A DNA stretch of 64,000 nucleotides, from NCBI GenBank assembly GCA_965229095.1, contig OZ245855.1, positions 1,364,001 to 1,428,000 on the forward strand, in the 5' to 3' direction. Shown piece after piece: positions 31,724 to 40,242 of the stretch. How positions within the stretch are numbered: position 1 is the stretch's first letter; the number at the start of each line of letters is the position of its first letter. The position numbers and the translations under genes are program-made. Below the pieces are notes generated by a model, which saw only the letters and a program-made list of their open reading frames with translations, had not been told where the DNA came from and searched no databases. This stretch comes from Taibaiella sp965229095. GTDB lineage: Bacteria > Bacteroidota > Bacteroidia > Chitinophagales > Chitinophagaceae.

Positions 31724-32485
31724 CTAATGCGTGTTCAATGGGCGGAACCCTTGTTTGATCCAGGTCCGTGTCAGTAAGAAGAGAAAAGTAGTATTGGTGA
31801 TAGCATACCGTTTAAAGAGGCGACGCGGCTCCTGCACCAACCGGTACAGCCATTCCAGGCAAAGCCGCTGCATCCATTGCGGCGCACGGCGCTGCATGCC
31901 CACCATTACAGGTAGAGCTCCACCTATACCGATCATACAGGCATTGATCCGGCCTTTCATCGAAGCCATCCATTTCTCCTGCTTGGGACAGCCGAGGGCT
32001 ACGAATACAAACCCCGCGCCACTGTTGTTGATCTTCCGGACTACCTCTTCATCTTCTTCCGGCGTCAGAGAACGGAAAGGCGGGCTGTACATGCCTGCTA
32101 TATTCAGCCCGGGAAAATGTGTGTCGCAATATTCGCCGGTACGGTCCAGCATTTCCTGTGTGCCTCCGTAAAAGTAGACGGGTATCCCCTGCTCTACTGC
32201 TACCTGTAACAGGTCGGGCAACAAGTCCATGCCGGCTACCCGGTCTTGTTGCAATCCATGGATCAGCTTCATGCTTACCGCCAGGGGCATACCGTCGGGT
32301 GTAACGATATCCGCATTATTCACCACCCTGGCAAATTCGGGATCATTGTGGGCCTCGACCAGCATGTGTACATTGGCAACACAGGTATAGCTGGAAGTCC
32401 CTTGCTGCGCGGCCTTTGTAAGCTGCTGCACAAAGGAGGCGTAATTGCCCACTGTTGTGTCGATACTTATCAGTTTCTGTTTCAC
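31724..32485 (-). CDS. WecB/TagA/CpsF-family glycosyltransferase
   Basis: This is a 253-residue GT26-type enzyme. Family motifs are VTPDGMPLAVSMKLIHG, RVAGMDLLPDLL, YFYGG, VFVALGCPKQEKWM and GIGGALPVMVG. It adds a sugar (ManNAc or ManNAcA in relatives) to a lipid-linked acceptor on the inner membrane. It lies between an acyltransferase gene and wzi-like gene in one operon. Confidence 0.88.
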   Translation of the reverse strand: MKQKLISIDTTVGNYASFVQQLTKAAQQGTSSYTCVANVHMLVEAHNDPEFARVVNNADIVTPDGMPLAVSMKLIHGLQQDRVAGMDLLPDLLQVAVEQGIPVYFYGGTQEMLDRTGEYCDTHFPGLNIAGMYSPPFRSLTPEEDEEVVRKINNSGAGFVFVALGCPKQEKWMASMKGRINACMIGIGGALPVMVGMQRRAPQWMQRLCLEWLYRLVQEPRRLFKRYAITNTTFLFLLTRTWIKQGFRPLNTH

Positions 32486-32550
32486 TTGGCTTGGTTAAAT
32501 TGGTTCGGTTATATTAAGCCCGGCTTGGTCAGTGCCGCAGGCCTTTTATG

Positions 32551-33105
32551 CTAATGATTCATTTCATAGGTTTCCAATGCGGCAAGGTGTTGTTCCAGGT
32601 CGGCTTTGGTGTCAAACCGTTCCCTTATTTTCCGTGCCGGGTTACCGCCATATATGCAATAGGGTTCCATGTCCTTCACTACTACCGCGCCTGCCGCCAC
32701 AATAACGCCATCGCCTATGGTTACGCCCTGCATAATGATGGCGCCATAGCCGATCCACACATCGTTGCCTATCCTGGTCACCAGGCCTTTGCCATGCCAG
32801 TTGTAATCTTCATCTCTTATCTGGCTGGCCAGGCGTACCGGCGTACCTATTTGCTGGAAGTGATGATCGTACTTTCCTACAATGCCCACTTTGTTACCCA
32901 TGATCACATTGTCCCCGATAACGCAATCCGTCTCTATCTGGGAGTCGCGTCCTATATAGCAGTTCCTACCGATCACGAGGGTATTCCTGGCCCATAGCCT
33001 TACCCTTACCCCGGCATGAAAACCAGGAGCGATCGTATACCTCCGCCATTTGGTTTTTTTATAGCAAGCTATCACCAGCTTCTTTAATTGGTTTGTTATA
33101 CCCAT
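32551..33105 (-). CDS. Left-handed beta-helix acetyltransferase
   Basis: The product has hexapeptide repeats (NTLVIGRNCYIGRDSQIETDCVIGDNVIMG) and the CatB/LacA-type ending DVWIGYGAIIMQGVTIGDG, then GAVVVKD, then YGGNPARKIRERF. This indicates acetyl-CoA-dependent O- or N-acetylation of a sugar. The open frame runs to 33192 but overlaps the glycosyltransferase. ATG 33105 lies 5 bp after that gene's stop and is the start, giving 184 residues. Confidence 0.85.
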   Translation of the reverse strand: MGITNQLKKLVIACYKKTKWRRYTIAPGFHAGVRVRLWARNTLVIGRNCYIGRDSQIETDCVIGDNVIMGNKVGIVGKYDHHFQQIGTPVRLASQIRDEDYNWHGKGLVTRIGNDVWIGYGAIIMQGVTIGDGVIVAAGAVVVKDMEPYCIYGGNPARKIRERFDTKADLEQHLAALETYEMNH

Positions 33106-33110
33106 AGCGA

Positions 33111-34229
33111 TCAGTTTAAAGCATGGTAGACGCCTTCCATAAAATTGCTGACCATGTTCTCCACGGTATAGCGTTCCGAAGATTTTGTACAATTGTCCTT
33201 CAGCATCTTTATCTTTTCCGGGTTATCCAGCAGTTGCAGGATCTGGTTCACGTATTCCTCCTGTGTATTCCCGGTTATTATCCCGTTGTGATCATGGACC
33301 AGGTATTCAAATTCAGGGCCATGAAATTCATAGCTCGTAGTGATCATTGGTGTGCGGAAAGCAAAGGCATCCAGCACGGCCAACCCTATAGCTCCGGGCA
33401 TCAGGAACAGATCAGCTATCTTAAAATACAATGCCTTTTCCCGCTCAAATTTCGGGCCGGTCATGATGAGCCAGGGCCTTGTTTGCATAGCTTGCTGCAT
33501 ATAGCCGGCATCCGGTCCGCCGCCTACCACTACCAGCTTAAAGGCATGTCCCAGCGCAGCTAGTCTATCTCCGGTCTCCACCAGGAAGTCCAGCCTTTTT
33601 TCTTTATACAAAGCACCACAATAGATAAAAACGGTTTCCTGATCCCTGATACCAAGCTGTTCTTTTACAAGTGTAACTTCAGCTTCGCTTATGGAACTGT
33701 ACTGTGCTACCAGCTTACGGGTATCGATGGCATTATCCACTACTGTTATCCTTTCCCGGTCGTACCCGTTATCGATCAGCCTGTTCTTTACATTGGGCGT
33801 GTAGGCAAACCAATGATCGGTATAGTTGGAATACAATTTCTTAAACCGGTTGAGGAACGACTTTTCCCGGGCTTGCATATTGAGGCCATGCCCCCAGAAG
33901 GCAAATTTTTTCCGGGTAAAAAAACGGCGGCATAAGAGCACGTAATTGATCAGCAATTTATTGGCCTGCTCCACGATCACCAGATCGGCCTTCCTGATAT
34001 CCGTCATACAAGGCTGCCAGATCAGGTTGCTCTTACCCATGCGGATCGTTTTATTTTCCTTGTATTGACCAAAAGCAATATCCTTACTATCATCTTTGCC
34101 TTTGGAATCGATGCTGCCGTATATGATACGCAGGTCGATTCCTTCCTCGTACAGCCTTTTCTTGAGCAGTGAAAAGAACTCAAACCGGTATTGCGGCATC
34201 GACTTGTAAAGAATGAGAACGTTTTTCAT
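33111..34229 (-). CDS. GT4-type glycosyltransferase
   Basis: This 372-residue GT-B enzyme has an N-terminal Rossmann domain (MKNVLILYKSMPQYRFEFFSLL). Its C-terminal half has FIYCGALYKEKRLDFLVETGDRL, VVVGGGPDAGYMQQ and the family-1 motif DLFLMPGAIGLAVLDAFAFRTP (E-x7-E position partly altered). It transfers a sugar to the growing lipid-linked repeat unit in the cytoplasm. It lies 4 bp downstream of the GT2 gene and 5 bp upstream of an acetyltransferase. Confidence 0.85.
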   Translation of the reverse strand: MKNVLILYKSMPQYRFEFFSLLKKRLYEEGIDLRIIYGSIDSKGKDDSKDIAFGQYKENKTIRMGKSNLIWQPCMTDIRKADLVIVEQANKLLINYVLLCRRFFTRKKFAFWGHGLNMQAREKSFLNRFKKLYSNYTDHWFAYTPNVKNRLIDNGYDRERITVVDNAIDTRKLVAQYSSISEAEVTLVKEQLGIRDQETVFIYCGALYKEKRLDFLVETGDRLAALGHAFKLVVVGGGPDAGYMQQAMQTRPWLIMTGPKFEREKALYFKIADLFLMPGAIGLAVLDAFAFRTPMITTSYEFHGPEFEYLVHDHNGIITGNTQEEYVNQILQLLDNPEKIKMLKDNCTKSSERYTVENMVSNFMEGVYHALN

Positions 34230-34233
34230 AGCC

Positions 34234-35100
34234 TTATTGTGAAATGGTACTTTTTAAGAGCCGGGCAAAATCCAGCAAAAAATAAAATGGTGCGGGAGTA
34301 CGCGCATGCTTTCGTGCCCAGCGCCATCTTATGGTCAGGTTCTTGGGTGATTTTACAGAGCTGAAACTCCGGACCAGGTATTGCAACGACATTTTTTCTT
34401 TACGGATGCCGGTTTCCTGGATGTGGCTGTGTACTACCGGCCTGGGATGCACCAACAGCGTAAAGCCGCTCTTCTTCGCCCTTAAGCTGAAATCCTCATC
34501 GGCCGCATAATGTGGGAAATTATGCTCATCATAAAGCCCCAGGTTGCGGAAGGCAATGGCCGGGATCAGGGTGCCCCTGCCCGGTAACAAATCGGTTTCG
34601 ATGGTTTCGGCCTTGCCAATCAGTTCCTGGTAAGAGAGGCCAAGATTGACAGCATGCCGGTACTTAGCCAGCCAGGGATTCCATCGTGTACCGGCGTAAG
34701 CTACTTTTTGCGGATGGGCAATATCGACAGAAGCACTTCCTATGATCAGGTCCTTGCGACCATTCATTACCTGCATTAAGCCCTGCAGGTAATCTTTGCC
34801 TACGATAAGGTCGTTGTTTAACGTAAGGATATAATCGGCGCTATTGTCAAGGGCATATTCAAGACCAAGGTTGGTAGCAGCAGTCCACCACATGCTTTCA
34901 TCTCCTTGTAGTAAGACAACCTGCGAATAATGTTCTTTTATATGATCGGAAGTACCGTCTTTGGAGCCATGATCCACAATTACGATGGTGTAGTCCTGAT
35001 AAGCCTGCTGCAAAAGGCTATCGATACAGGCAATAGTGAACGCTAACCGGTTAAACACCGGAATAATAATATACACCGAAAGTCTATTTTCGCTAGGCAT
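34234..35100 (-). CDS. GT2-type glycosyltransferase
   Basis: This 288-residue GT-A enzyme starts with VYIIIPVFNRLAFTIACIDSLLQQ. It has the nucleotide-sugar site DHGSKDGT, the metal-binding DYILTLNNDL, and PHYAADEDFSLRAKKSG near the acceptor site. It resembles rhamnosyltransferase-like enzymes. Its start overlaps the polymerase gene's end by 8 bp. Confidence 0.88.
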   Translation of the reverse strand: MPSENRLSVYIIIPVFNRLAFTIACIDSLLQQAYQDYTIVIVDHGSKDGTSDHIKEHYSQVVLLQGDESMWWTAATNLGLEYALDNSADYILTLNNDLIVGKDYLQGLMQVMNGRKDLIIGSASVDIAHPQKVAYAGTRWNPWLAKYRHAVNLGLSYQELIGKAETIETDLLPGRGTLIPAIAFRNLGLYDEHNFPHYAADEDFSLRAKKSGFTLLVHPRPVVHSHIQETGIRKEKMSLQYLVRSFSSVKSPKNLTIRWRWARKHARTPAPFYFLLDFARLLKSTISQ

Positions 35101-36358
35101 AATTCAGACTTGGTTTTAATTTGGATTTATGCTTAAAACCAATAAAATAAAAAATATAGATCAGTGGAAAATTAAAGAAAGGCTCACCTTGTATCAGCAA
35201 CAGGAAAACAAGAAGGTAAAAGAGCGCCTCCGCCTTACTACCGAACATAAGATCGAAGCCTCTGTAAACTTTGCTCAACATGAAAACAAAGAAAGGAATG
35301 CCCAGCTTCAGAATAATATCCGTCATACCGGTACCTGAAGAAATGGCTTTCTGTGTTCTCTTTAAGTTGATGGATGAAATCACATCAATACCCCAACCCC
35401 ATATTGGTTTTTGAACTATATACTGTAAACTGGTAAGAAAGCCGCCCCAACGGGTAATTTCGAAATTATGCTCTTCATTAGACACTAACGCCGATTGGTC
35501 TTTGATCTTCTGGCTAAGGAATGGGATCTCTTGAAAGGCATAGAACAAAAGGAGGAGCAAAACACCCAGGCCCATCAGCATAAATACTCGTCGTCCCGGG
35601 GTTAAGGCAAATGCATTGTTTATCCTCCGGTAGAACATGTAGGGCAAAACCAAGCCGAGTATCAAATAACCCTGGGTAGAATAAGTGGATAGTATAGCTA
35701 TAACGAAGACAATTAAATATTTTTTGTATGCTTTTTTTGAGATCGAGCTTTTCAGCGATAGCATTAAGATCAAGGCAATATTTAAGTTGCCGGCGAAGAG
35801 GCCCGGCTCCGAGAACATACCGGAATTACGTACGCTTAATCCGTCGATCAGCAAGGTGTGGATGTAAAGCGATTTATGATAAAAGTACGTTTCGTTTTCG
35901 CCCACAATGGTAACGCCATAGTCCATGATCTGTGGGTAAATCAAATAGATGAAATGTCCTACAAGACCAATAACGGCAATATAATACAAGACCTTTACCA
36001 GGATAAATTCAAAGCCATCTACTAACCGGAGTAAAGAATAAATAATAAACAGCTTAAGGATAAAGCCTATATAGGCATTAAACTGCACATATTCCTGGTC
36101 TATGTATTGTACAATACATAGCAACGCGACTATGGCTACGGTCATTTTAAATGCCGGTACGCTGTAGATCGATAGCAGCCCTCTATTGAGTGCCATAAAG
36201 AAAAGAACGCAGGAGAAGGAAATGTAAATCAGCTCAATGTTATATATCCTGAATATGGGATTACCACATAAAGCGACCATTAAAAATGTCAGTAGGTATG
36301 ACATCTTATGGTTCTTTACAGGATACCTCAGGTCCATATAATGTTTAAGCTCACTCAT
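35093..36358 (-). CDS. Wzy-like O-antigen/exopolysaccharide polymerase
   Basis: This is a 421-residue polytopic membrane protein with about ten hydrophobic helices and a larger periplasmic loop around residues 285-340 (DQSALVSNEEHNFEITRWGGFLTSLQYIVQKPIWGWGID). The W-G-x-G motif with nearby Arg is typical of the O-antigen ligase/polymerase superfamily. It should polymerise the lipid-linked repeat units in the periplasm. Being the only such protein in the locus, it is the likely Wzy. Confidence 0.8.
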   Translation of the reverse strand: MSELKHYMDLRYPVKNHKMSYLLTFLMVALCGNPIFRIYNIELIYISFSCVLFFMALNRGLLSIYSVPAFKMTVAIVALLCIVQYIDQEYVQFNAYIGFILKLFIIYSLLRLVDGFEFILVKVLYYIAVIGLVGHFIYLIYPQIMDYGVTIVGENETYFYHKSLYIHTLLIDGLSVRNSGMFSEPGLFAGNLNIALILMLSLKSSISKKAYKKYLIVFVIAILSTYSTQGYLILGLVLPYMFYRRINNAFALTPGRRVFMLMGLGVLLLLLFYAFQEIPFLSQKIKDQSALVSNEEHNFEITRWGGFLTSLQYIVQKPIWGWGIDVISSINLKRTQKAISSGTGMTDIILKLGIPFFVFMLSKVYRGFDLMFGSKAEALFYLLVFLLLIQGEPFFNFPLIYIFYFIGFKHKSKLKPSLNYA

Positions 36359-36460
36359 AGTTCTTTTGCGGAGATATGCTCCCGGTCTTCTGTCTTTTCG
36401 CTGAAAACTGATATTATCAGATAATCATTTTATCAGGTTAGTTGTCGTCACAATAATTGC

Positions 36461-37147
36461 TCAATGCTTCACTCCCTTATTTAATTGCTCTATATTCTCT
36501 AGAATAGTGTCGGGGGCGTCTGCGGTCCATTTTGCTGCGAGCAAATAGTTTACTCTTTCTTCCTCCAACCTGTATTTCAACACTTTCGCCGGTGTGCCAC
36601 CCATAATAGCATAGGGCGGTACATCTTTCGTTACGACACTATTAGCTGCTACGATAGCTCCTTGTCCTATCGTTACCCCACCCAGGATAATCGCCCTTGC
36701 ACCTATCCACACATCATCCTGTATCACTATCGGCTGGTACTCTTCGAAATCAAGGTTCTCTTTTACTACCTTTCTTTTGAGTGTATTGTTTACCCTGTAG
36801 AATAAAGGGGACGTCGTAAAGTAATCAGTAGGATGTCTTCCTAACCCGATAAAAACATCATTGGCGATAGAGCAATAAGAGCCTATGGTGGCATGCTGCA
36901 CAATACATCTTTTGCCTACATAAGAGTATCTTTTTACCGTGCTGTGATTGATGGTGCAGCTTTCAAGTATGCGAGAACCAGGTTCTATCTTACATTGCTC
37001 ATCCAGCGTTGTGTCCCGGCCTATCATAGCACCTTTGAAGCGGTATTTGTTCTGTATATCCCTGGCGCCATTCAACGACAGCAGGAACAAATTCCGGAAC
37101 AAGCCAGCAGGCAGCAATAAGATCCTTACCAGTATTTTCTTAGCCAT
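36461..37147 (-). CDS. Left-handed beta-helix acetyltransferase (CatB-like)
   Basis: The hexapeptide-repeat enzyme has LGRHPTDYFTTSPLFY, the feature of xenobiotic/serine-type acetyltransferases, and DDVWIGARAIILGGVTIGQGAIVAANSVVTKDVPPYAIMGGTPAK. The ATG at 37147 overlaps the upstream glycosyltransferase end by 8 bp and is preferred to 37195, giving 228 residues. An N-terminal basic/hydrophobic stretch (KKILVRILLLPAGLFRNLFLL) may sit on the membrane. It probably acetylates the repeat unit. Confidence 0.82.
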   Translation of the reverse strand: MAKKILVRILLLPAGLFRNLFLLSLNGARDIQNKYRFKGAMIGRDTTLDEQCKIEPGSRILESCTINHSTVKRYSYVGKRCIVQHATIGSYCSIANDVFIGLGRHPTDYFTTSPLFYRVNNTLKRKVVKENLDFEEYQPIVIQDDVWIGARAIILGGVTIGQGAIVAANSVVTKDVPPYAIMGGTPAKVLKYRLEEERVNYLLAAKWTADAPDTILENIEQLNKGVKH

Positions 37148-38171
37148 GTTGCTTCGCTGTTTTTTGAATGTTCTCCAGGAAATTGCTCCAGACAACTTGT
37201 GGTGTATAATTGGCTAAGGCAAAAGCACGCGCGTTCCTGGAGCGTTCCAGCAGGTTTTCTTCGCTCAGGGAAAACAGGTACTTCAACACATTGTACAGCT
37301 CCTGCTTGGTCTTATAGAAAAAGATAAAGTCACAATTCTTAAATATATTTTCGTAGCCCTGGTGATAATGGCATACATACAAGGAACCGGCCATGAGCGC
37401 TATAGGCAAGCGGTTGGAAAAATAGTTGGCGATGTCCGGATAGTGTTCATAGGCTACCGTAATCCAGCTGTTCCGGTAGATCTCCATTTGCTTTTGAAAA
37501 TCGACAGCACCGCGATGGCTCCTGATACCATTCCAGCCATTTCCGAAGAGATGGAACTCATTAGGGAAATGCCTGTCGATATACCTGATGACCCGTTCGC
37601 GTGCTTTGGCACCGGGAATGCTGAGCAAGCTGCTCAATATCCTGCTTTGCACTTTGTTGCCGATCAGCACCATGGGATACTTCCTTTGTTCCAGTATATA
37701 AGGTGCCTGGTCGAACCGTGCGATATCGGCATGATGCGGCGTATAAACGATGGCTGGATTTATCTTCCTGATCTGCTCCGAAATAGCGCCTAATCCTCTT
37801 ATCGAAACCACATCCGACATCTTCATAATGGCCCTCATCTGTTTGCTTATCGGCTTGGCTATACCACCGTACATATCACCTTCGTCATAAGCCAGGAGCG
37901 GCTTCGAGGCCAATCCTTTCAGCGTGGCTAACGTGGCCTCGTCGATCCTGAATTTGGCAAGATGATAAAAGACGATGATATCAGGCTGGAATACCTGCGC
38001 CATCCGAACAATTTCATTGATCGTTGCCTGGTGCCCGTTGTTCCGTTCATATTCCTGGTAGTAAAACCATTGCAGCCCGGTAACCCTACCCTTCTCCTTG
38101 AGGTAATTGAAGCCATCTTCGATGCCGGTCTGGTGACCTTCTGTGCCATTCAGGTAAAGTAAAACTTTCAT
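37140..38171 (-). CDS. Glycosyltransferase (GT-B type, family unclear)
   Basis: This 343-residue protein starts KVLLYLNGTEGHQTGIEDGF. It has VVSIRGLGAISEQIRKIN in the first domain, FHLFGNGWNGIRSHRGAVDFQKQMEIYRNSWITVAYEHYP in the second, and a C-terminal LANYTPQVVWSNFLENI. The layout fits proteins annotated as glycosyltransferase family 1 or spore-protein YkvP/CgeB-like. The sugar is unknown. It is part of the leftward operon between the flippase and an acetyltransferase. Confidence 0.7.
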   Translation of the reverse strand: MKVLLYLNGTEGHQTGIEDGFNYLKEKGRVTGLQWFYYQEYERNNGHQATINEIVRMAQVFQPDIIVFYHLAKFRIDEATLATLKGLASKPLLAYDEGDMYGGIAKPISKQMRAIMKMSDVVSIRGLGAISEQIRKINPAIVYTPHHADIARFDQAPYILEQRKYPMVLIGNKVQSRILSSLLSIPGAKARERVIRYIDRHFPNEFHLFGNGWNGIRSHRGAVDFQKQMEIYRNSWITVAYEHYPDIANYFSNRLPIALMAGSLYVCHYHQGYENIFKNCDFIFFYKTKQELYNVLKYLFSLSEENLLERSRNARAFALANYTPQVVWSNFLENIQKTAKQHG

Positions 38172-38181
38172 CAGGGACCAA

Positions 38182-39711
38182 TCAAGATTTAAATAATAAA
38201 CTAAGTTTGTTGTTCATGGTGATCTTTATCCTGGCGATATCGCCCTGCATGTCTTTATCGAGCATATACACAATGCCTGCCCAGACCAGTAAATAAACCA
38301 CCGAAACAAGACAGAGGTGCATCACATACTGGAAGCGGGTATGTACCCAATCCATATATTGATTGTTCAGAAAAATCAAGCCCACGCTTACCGGGATCAG
38401 GATATACCATACTTTAAATATGCTTTTCATAAAAGCGGGAAGGATATAGCCCATCTTCATCAATCGCCTGGTATAGAAAATGACATCTATGATCAGGGAT
38501 ATCGCCAGTGTAAAAACCAGTACCCCGTTTATGCCCCAGAAATGCGCCCCTACGATCGTGAAAATGATCAGTAAAGAACATTTAAGAATCGAAAAGAAGC
38601 TGTTGATCTTGAAATCGCCCAGCGCGTAACCGATATTCAGCAGGAAATAGCCGATGCAATACACGAAGAAAAGCGCTGCCAGCAAGTAAGTCGTTGTGGC
38701 CCCTGCATAGTTATGGGCACCAGTCCACAGGCTGATCAGGTCCCTGTATACAAGGCAGCAGATAAAAGTAAAAAGCGTGGTGAAATAGAGATATTTTTTT
38801 AGCCGCTGACGAATAAACATCTTGTTTTGCTCCATATCGTTCTGGCCTTTGGCATAAGATATAGAAGGCATTAAAGCAACGGAATACCTGCCGACAAGAC
38901 TCTGGGCCATTTTAACCGGTCTCCGGTTGATCTCAAACAAAGTGATGAACCTAGGCGGAATATACCTGGCGAGTATCAGCAGGTCGATATTGCCGGCAAA
39001 GGCCAGTAATATCTTCGAGAACGAAGTATAAGAAAATACTCTGACAAACTTTTTGAAATGGCTAAACTGGAAAACAATAGGATTAGACCGGTTATACCGG
39101 ATTATAAACACCGTATTGTAGAACACCAGGAACAAGGCCCTGGCCAGGTTGGCCAACGCAATGGACATTAAGGAATAACCCAGGTACAGCAAACAAACGT
39201 TTACGGCCAGGAATACAATATTGGATAAAATATAGGATATGGCCACCTGCTTGGAATGATGCAGCCCCTGGTTGATACCGGAGCAGGCAAACGAAACAAG
39301 GGTTATTCCCGAAGAGATAATGGAGATCAGGAAGGCTTCAGGAAGCCCCGGATAGCGAGCTATTTTGCTGTTCAGCAACAGGTCCAGGCTGGCATAAAAT
39401 CCAAGCCCGATAATTATGGACAACAGCAGCACGATAATGGTGGCACCGATCCCGCTTCCGATGGTGAGGGAAAGTTCACGGAAAGATTTGGAGCCGTTCA
39501 GCTCCGCTATTTTTTGTTGCAGCACATCCCCTATACCGGGATCGGCCATGGTTAACCATGCCAGAATATTGCCGGTTGCCAGCCATACCCCCAATGTTGC
39601 CGCATCGATAAACTTTACATAAAGTGGCAGGAGCAGAAGCGCATTGAATATGTTCGTAAAAACATACCCATATTGAAAAACGTAATTCCACCGTAATACT
39701 TTCTTGTCCAT
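38182..39711 (-). CDS. Wzx-like polysaccharide flippase
   Basis: This is a 509-residue polytopic protein with about 12-14 hydrophobic helices. The N-terminal part (YGYVFTNIFNALLLLPLYVKFIDAATLGVWLATGNILAWLTMADPG) is typical of the MATE/MOP polysaccharide transporter superfamily. It should flip lipid-linked repeat units to the periplasmic side. It lies 10 bp upstream of a glycosyltransferase in the operon. Confidence 0.85.
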   Translation of the reverse strand: MDKKVLRWNYVFQYGYVFTNIFNALLLLPLYVKFIDAATLGVWLATGNILAWLTMADPGIGDVLQQKIAELNGSKSFRELSLTIGSGIGATIIVLLLSIIIGLGFYASLDLLLNSKIARYPGLPEAFLISIISSGITLVSFACSGINQGLHHSKQVAISYILSNIVFLAVNVCLLYLGYSLMSIALANLARALFLVFYNTVFIIRYNRSNPIVFQFSHFKKFVRVFSYTSFSKILLAFAGNIDLLILARYIPPRFITLFEINRRPVKMAQSLVGRYSVALMPSISYAKGQNDMEQNKMFIRQRLKKYLYFTTLFTFICCLVYRDLISLWTGAHNYAGATTTYLLAALFFVYCIGYFLLNIGYALGDFKINSFFSILKCSLLIIFTIVGAHFWGINGVLVFTLAISLIIDVIFYTRRLMKMGYILPAFMKSIFKVWYILIPVSVGLIFLNNQYMDWVHTRFQYVMHLCLVSVVYLLVWAGIVYMLDKDMQGDIARIKITMNNKLSLLFKS

Positions 39712-39798
39712 GATACCTCTTGTTGCGCTGGTTCAATACCCATTATGATCTGTTCTTCCCACTACACCTGTAAGTGGAAAGCGGGTATGTCTTTTAGA

Positions 39799-40167
39799 TC
39801 AGTCTCTTTTATAGTCGTCCTCAATCCTTACTATATCGTCTTCTCCAAAATAACTGCCCAACTGTACTTCAATAATGGTGAGGATATCGGCGCCCGGGTT
39901 TTCGACTCTGTGCTTTGTACCCTGGGGGATCTGGATTACCTGGCCCGGATCGAAATCGCAAACGTTACCTTCAAGGGTAATCCTGGCTACGCCACTTACT
40001 ATTGTCCATACTTCACTCCTGTGATGATGGTATTGGTAGCTCAAACGACCGCCCGGATTTACTTCAATACGTTTTACCTTATGGGTTTTACTGTCTTCCA
40101 GTACCCAATATTGGCCCCAGGGACGCACATCATGCGTGTGCCCTGCTACCTGCTGTTCTCTTTCCAT
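39799..40167 (-). CDS. Mannose-6-phosphate isomerase type II-like cupin
   Basis: This 122-residue single cupin starts with DVRPWGQYWVLEDSKTHKVKRIEVNPGGRLSYQYHHHRSEVWTIVSG, then VIQIPQGTKHRVENPG. These are the two cupin motifs, with the metal-binding HHHR-x-E and H residues. It matches the C-terminal isomerase domain of bifunctional mannose-1-phosphate guanylyltransferase/isomerase enzymes, without the guanylyltransferase part. It suggests GDP-mannose-type precursor supply, or a regulatory role. Confidence 0.82.
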   Translation of the reverse strand: MEREQQVAGHTHDVRPWGQYWVLEDSKTHKVKRIEVNPGGRLSYQYHHHRSEVWTIVSGVARITLEGNVCDFDPGQVIQIPQGTKHRVENPGADILTIIEVQLGSYFGEDDIVRIEDDYKRD

Positions 40168-40242
40168 GATCGGATCTTTTTGTAAGGATTGTTTCGTAAA
40201 CAGTATATGAATACATTGATCTGGCTTCTGCTTTTAATCCGG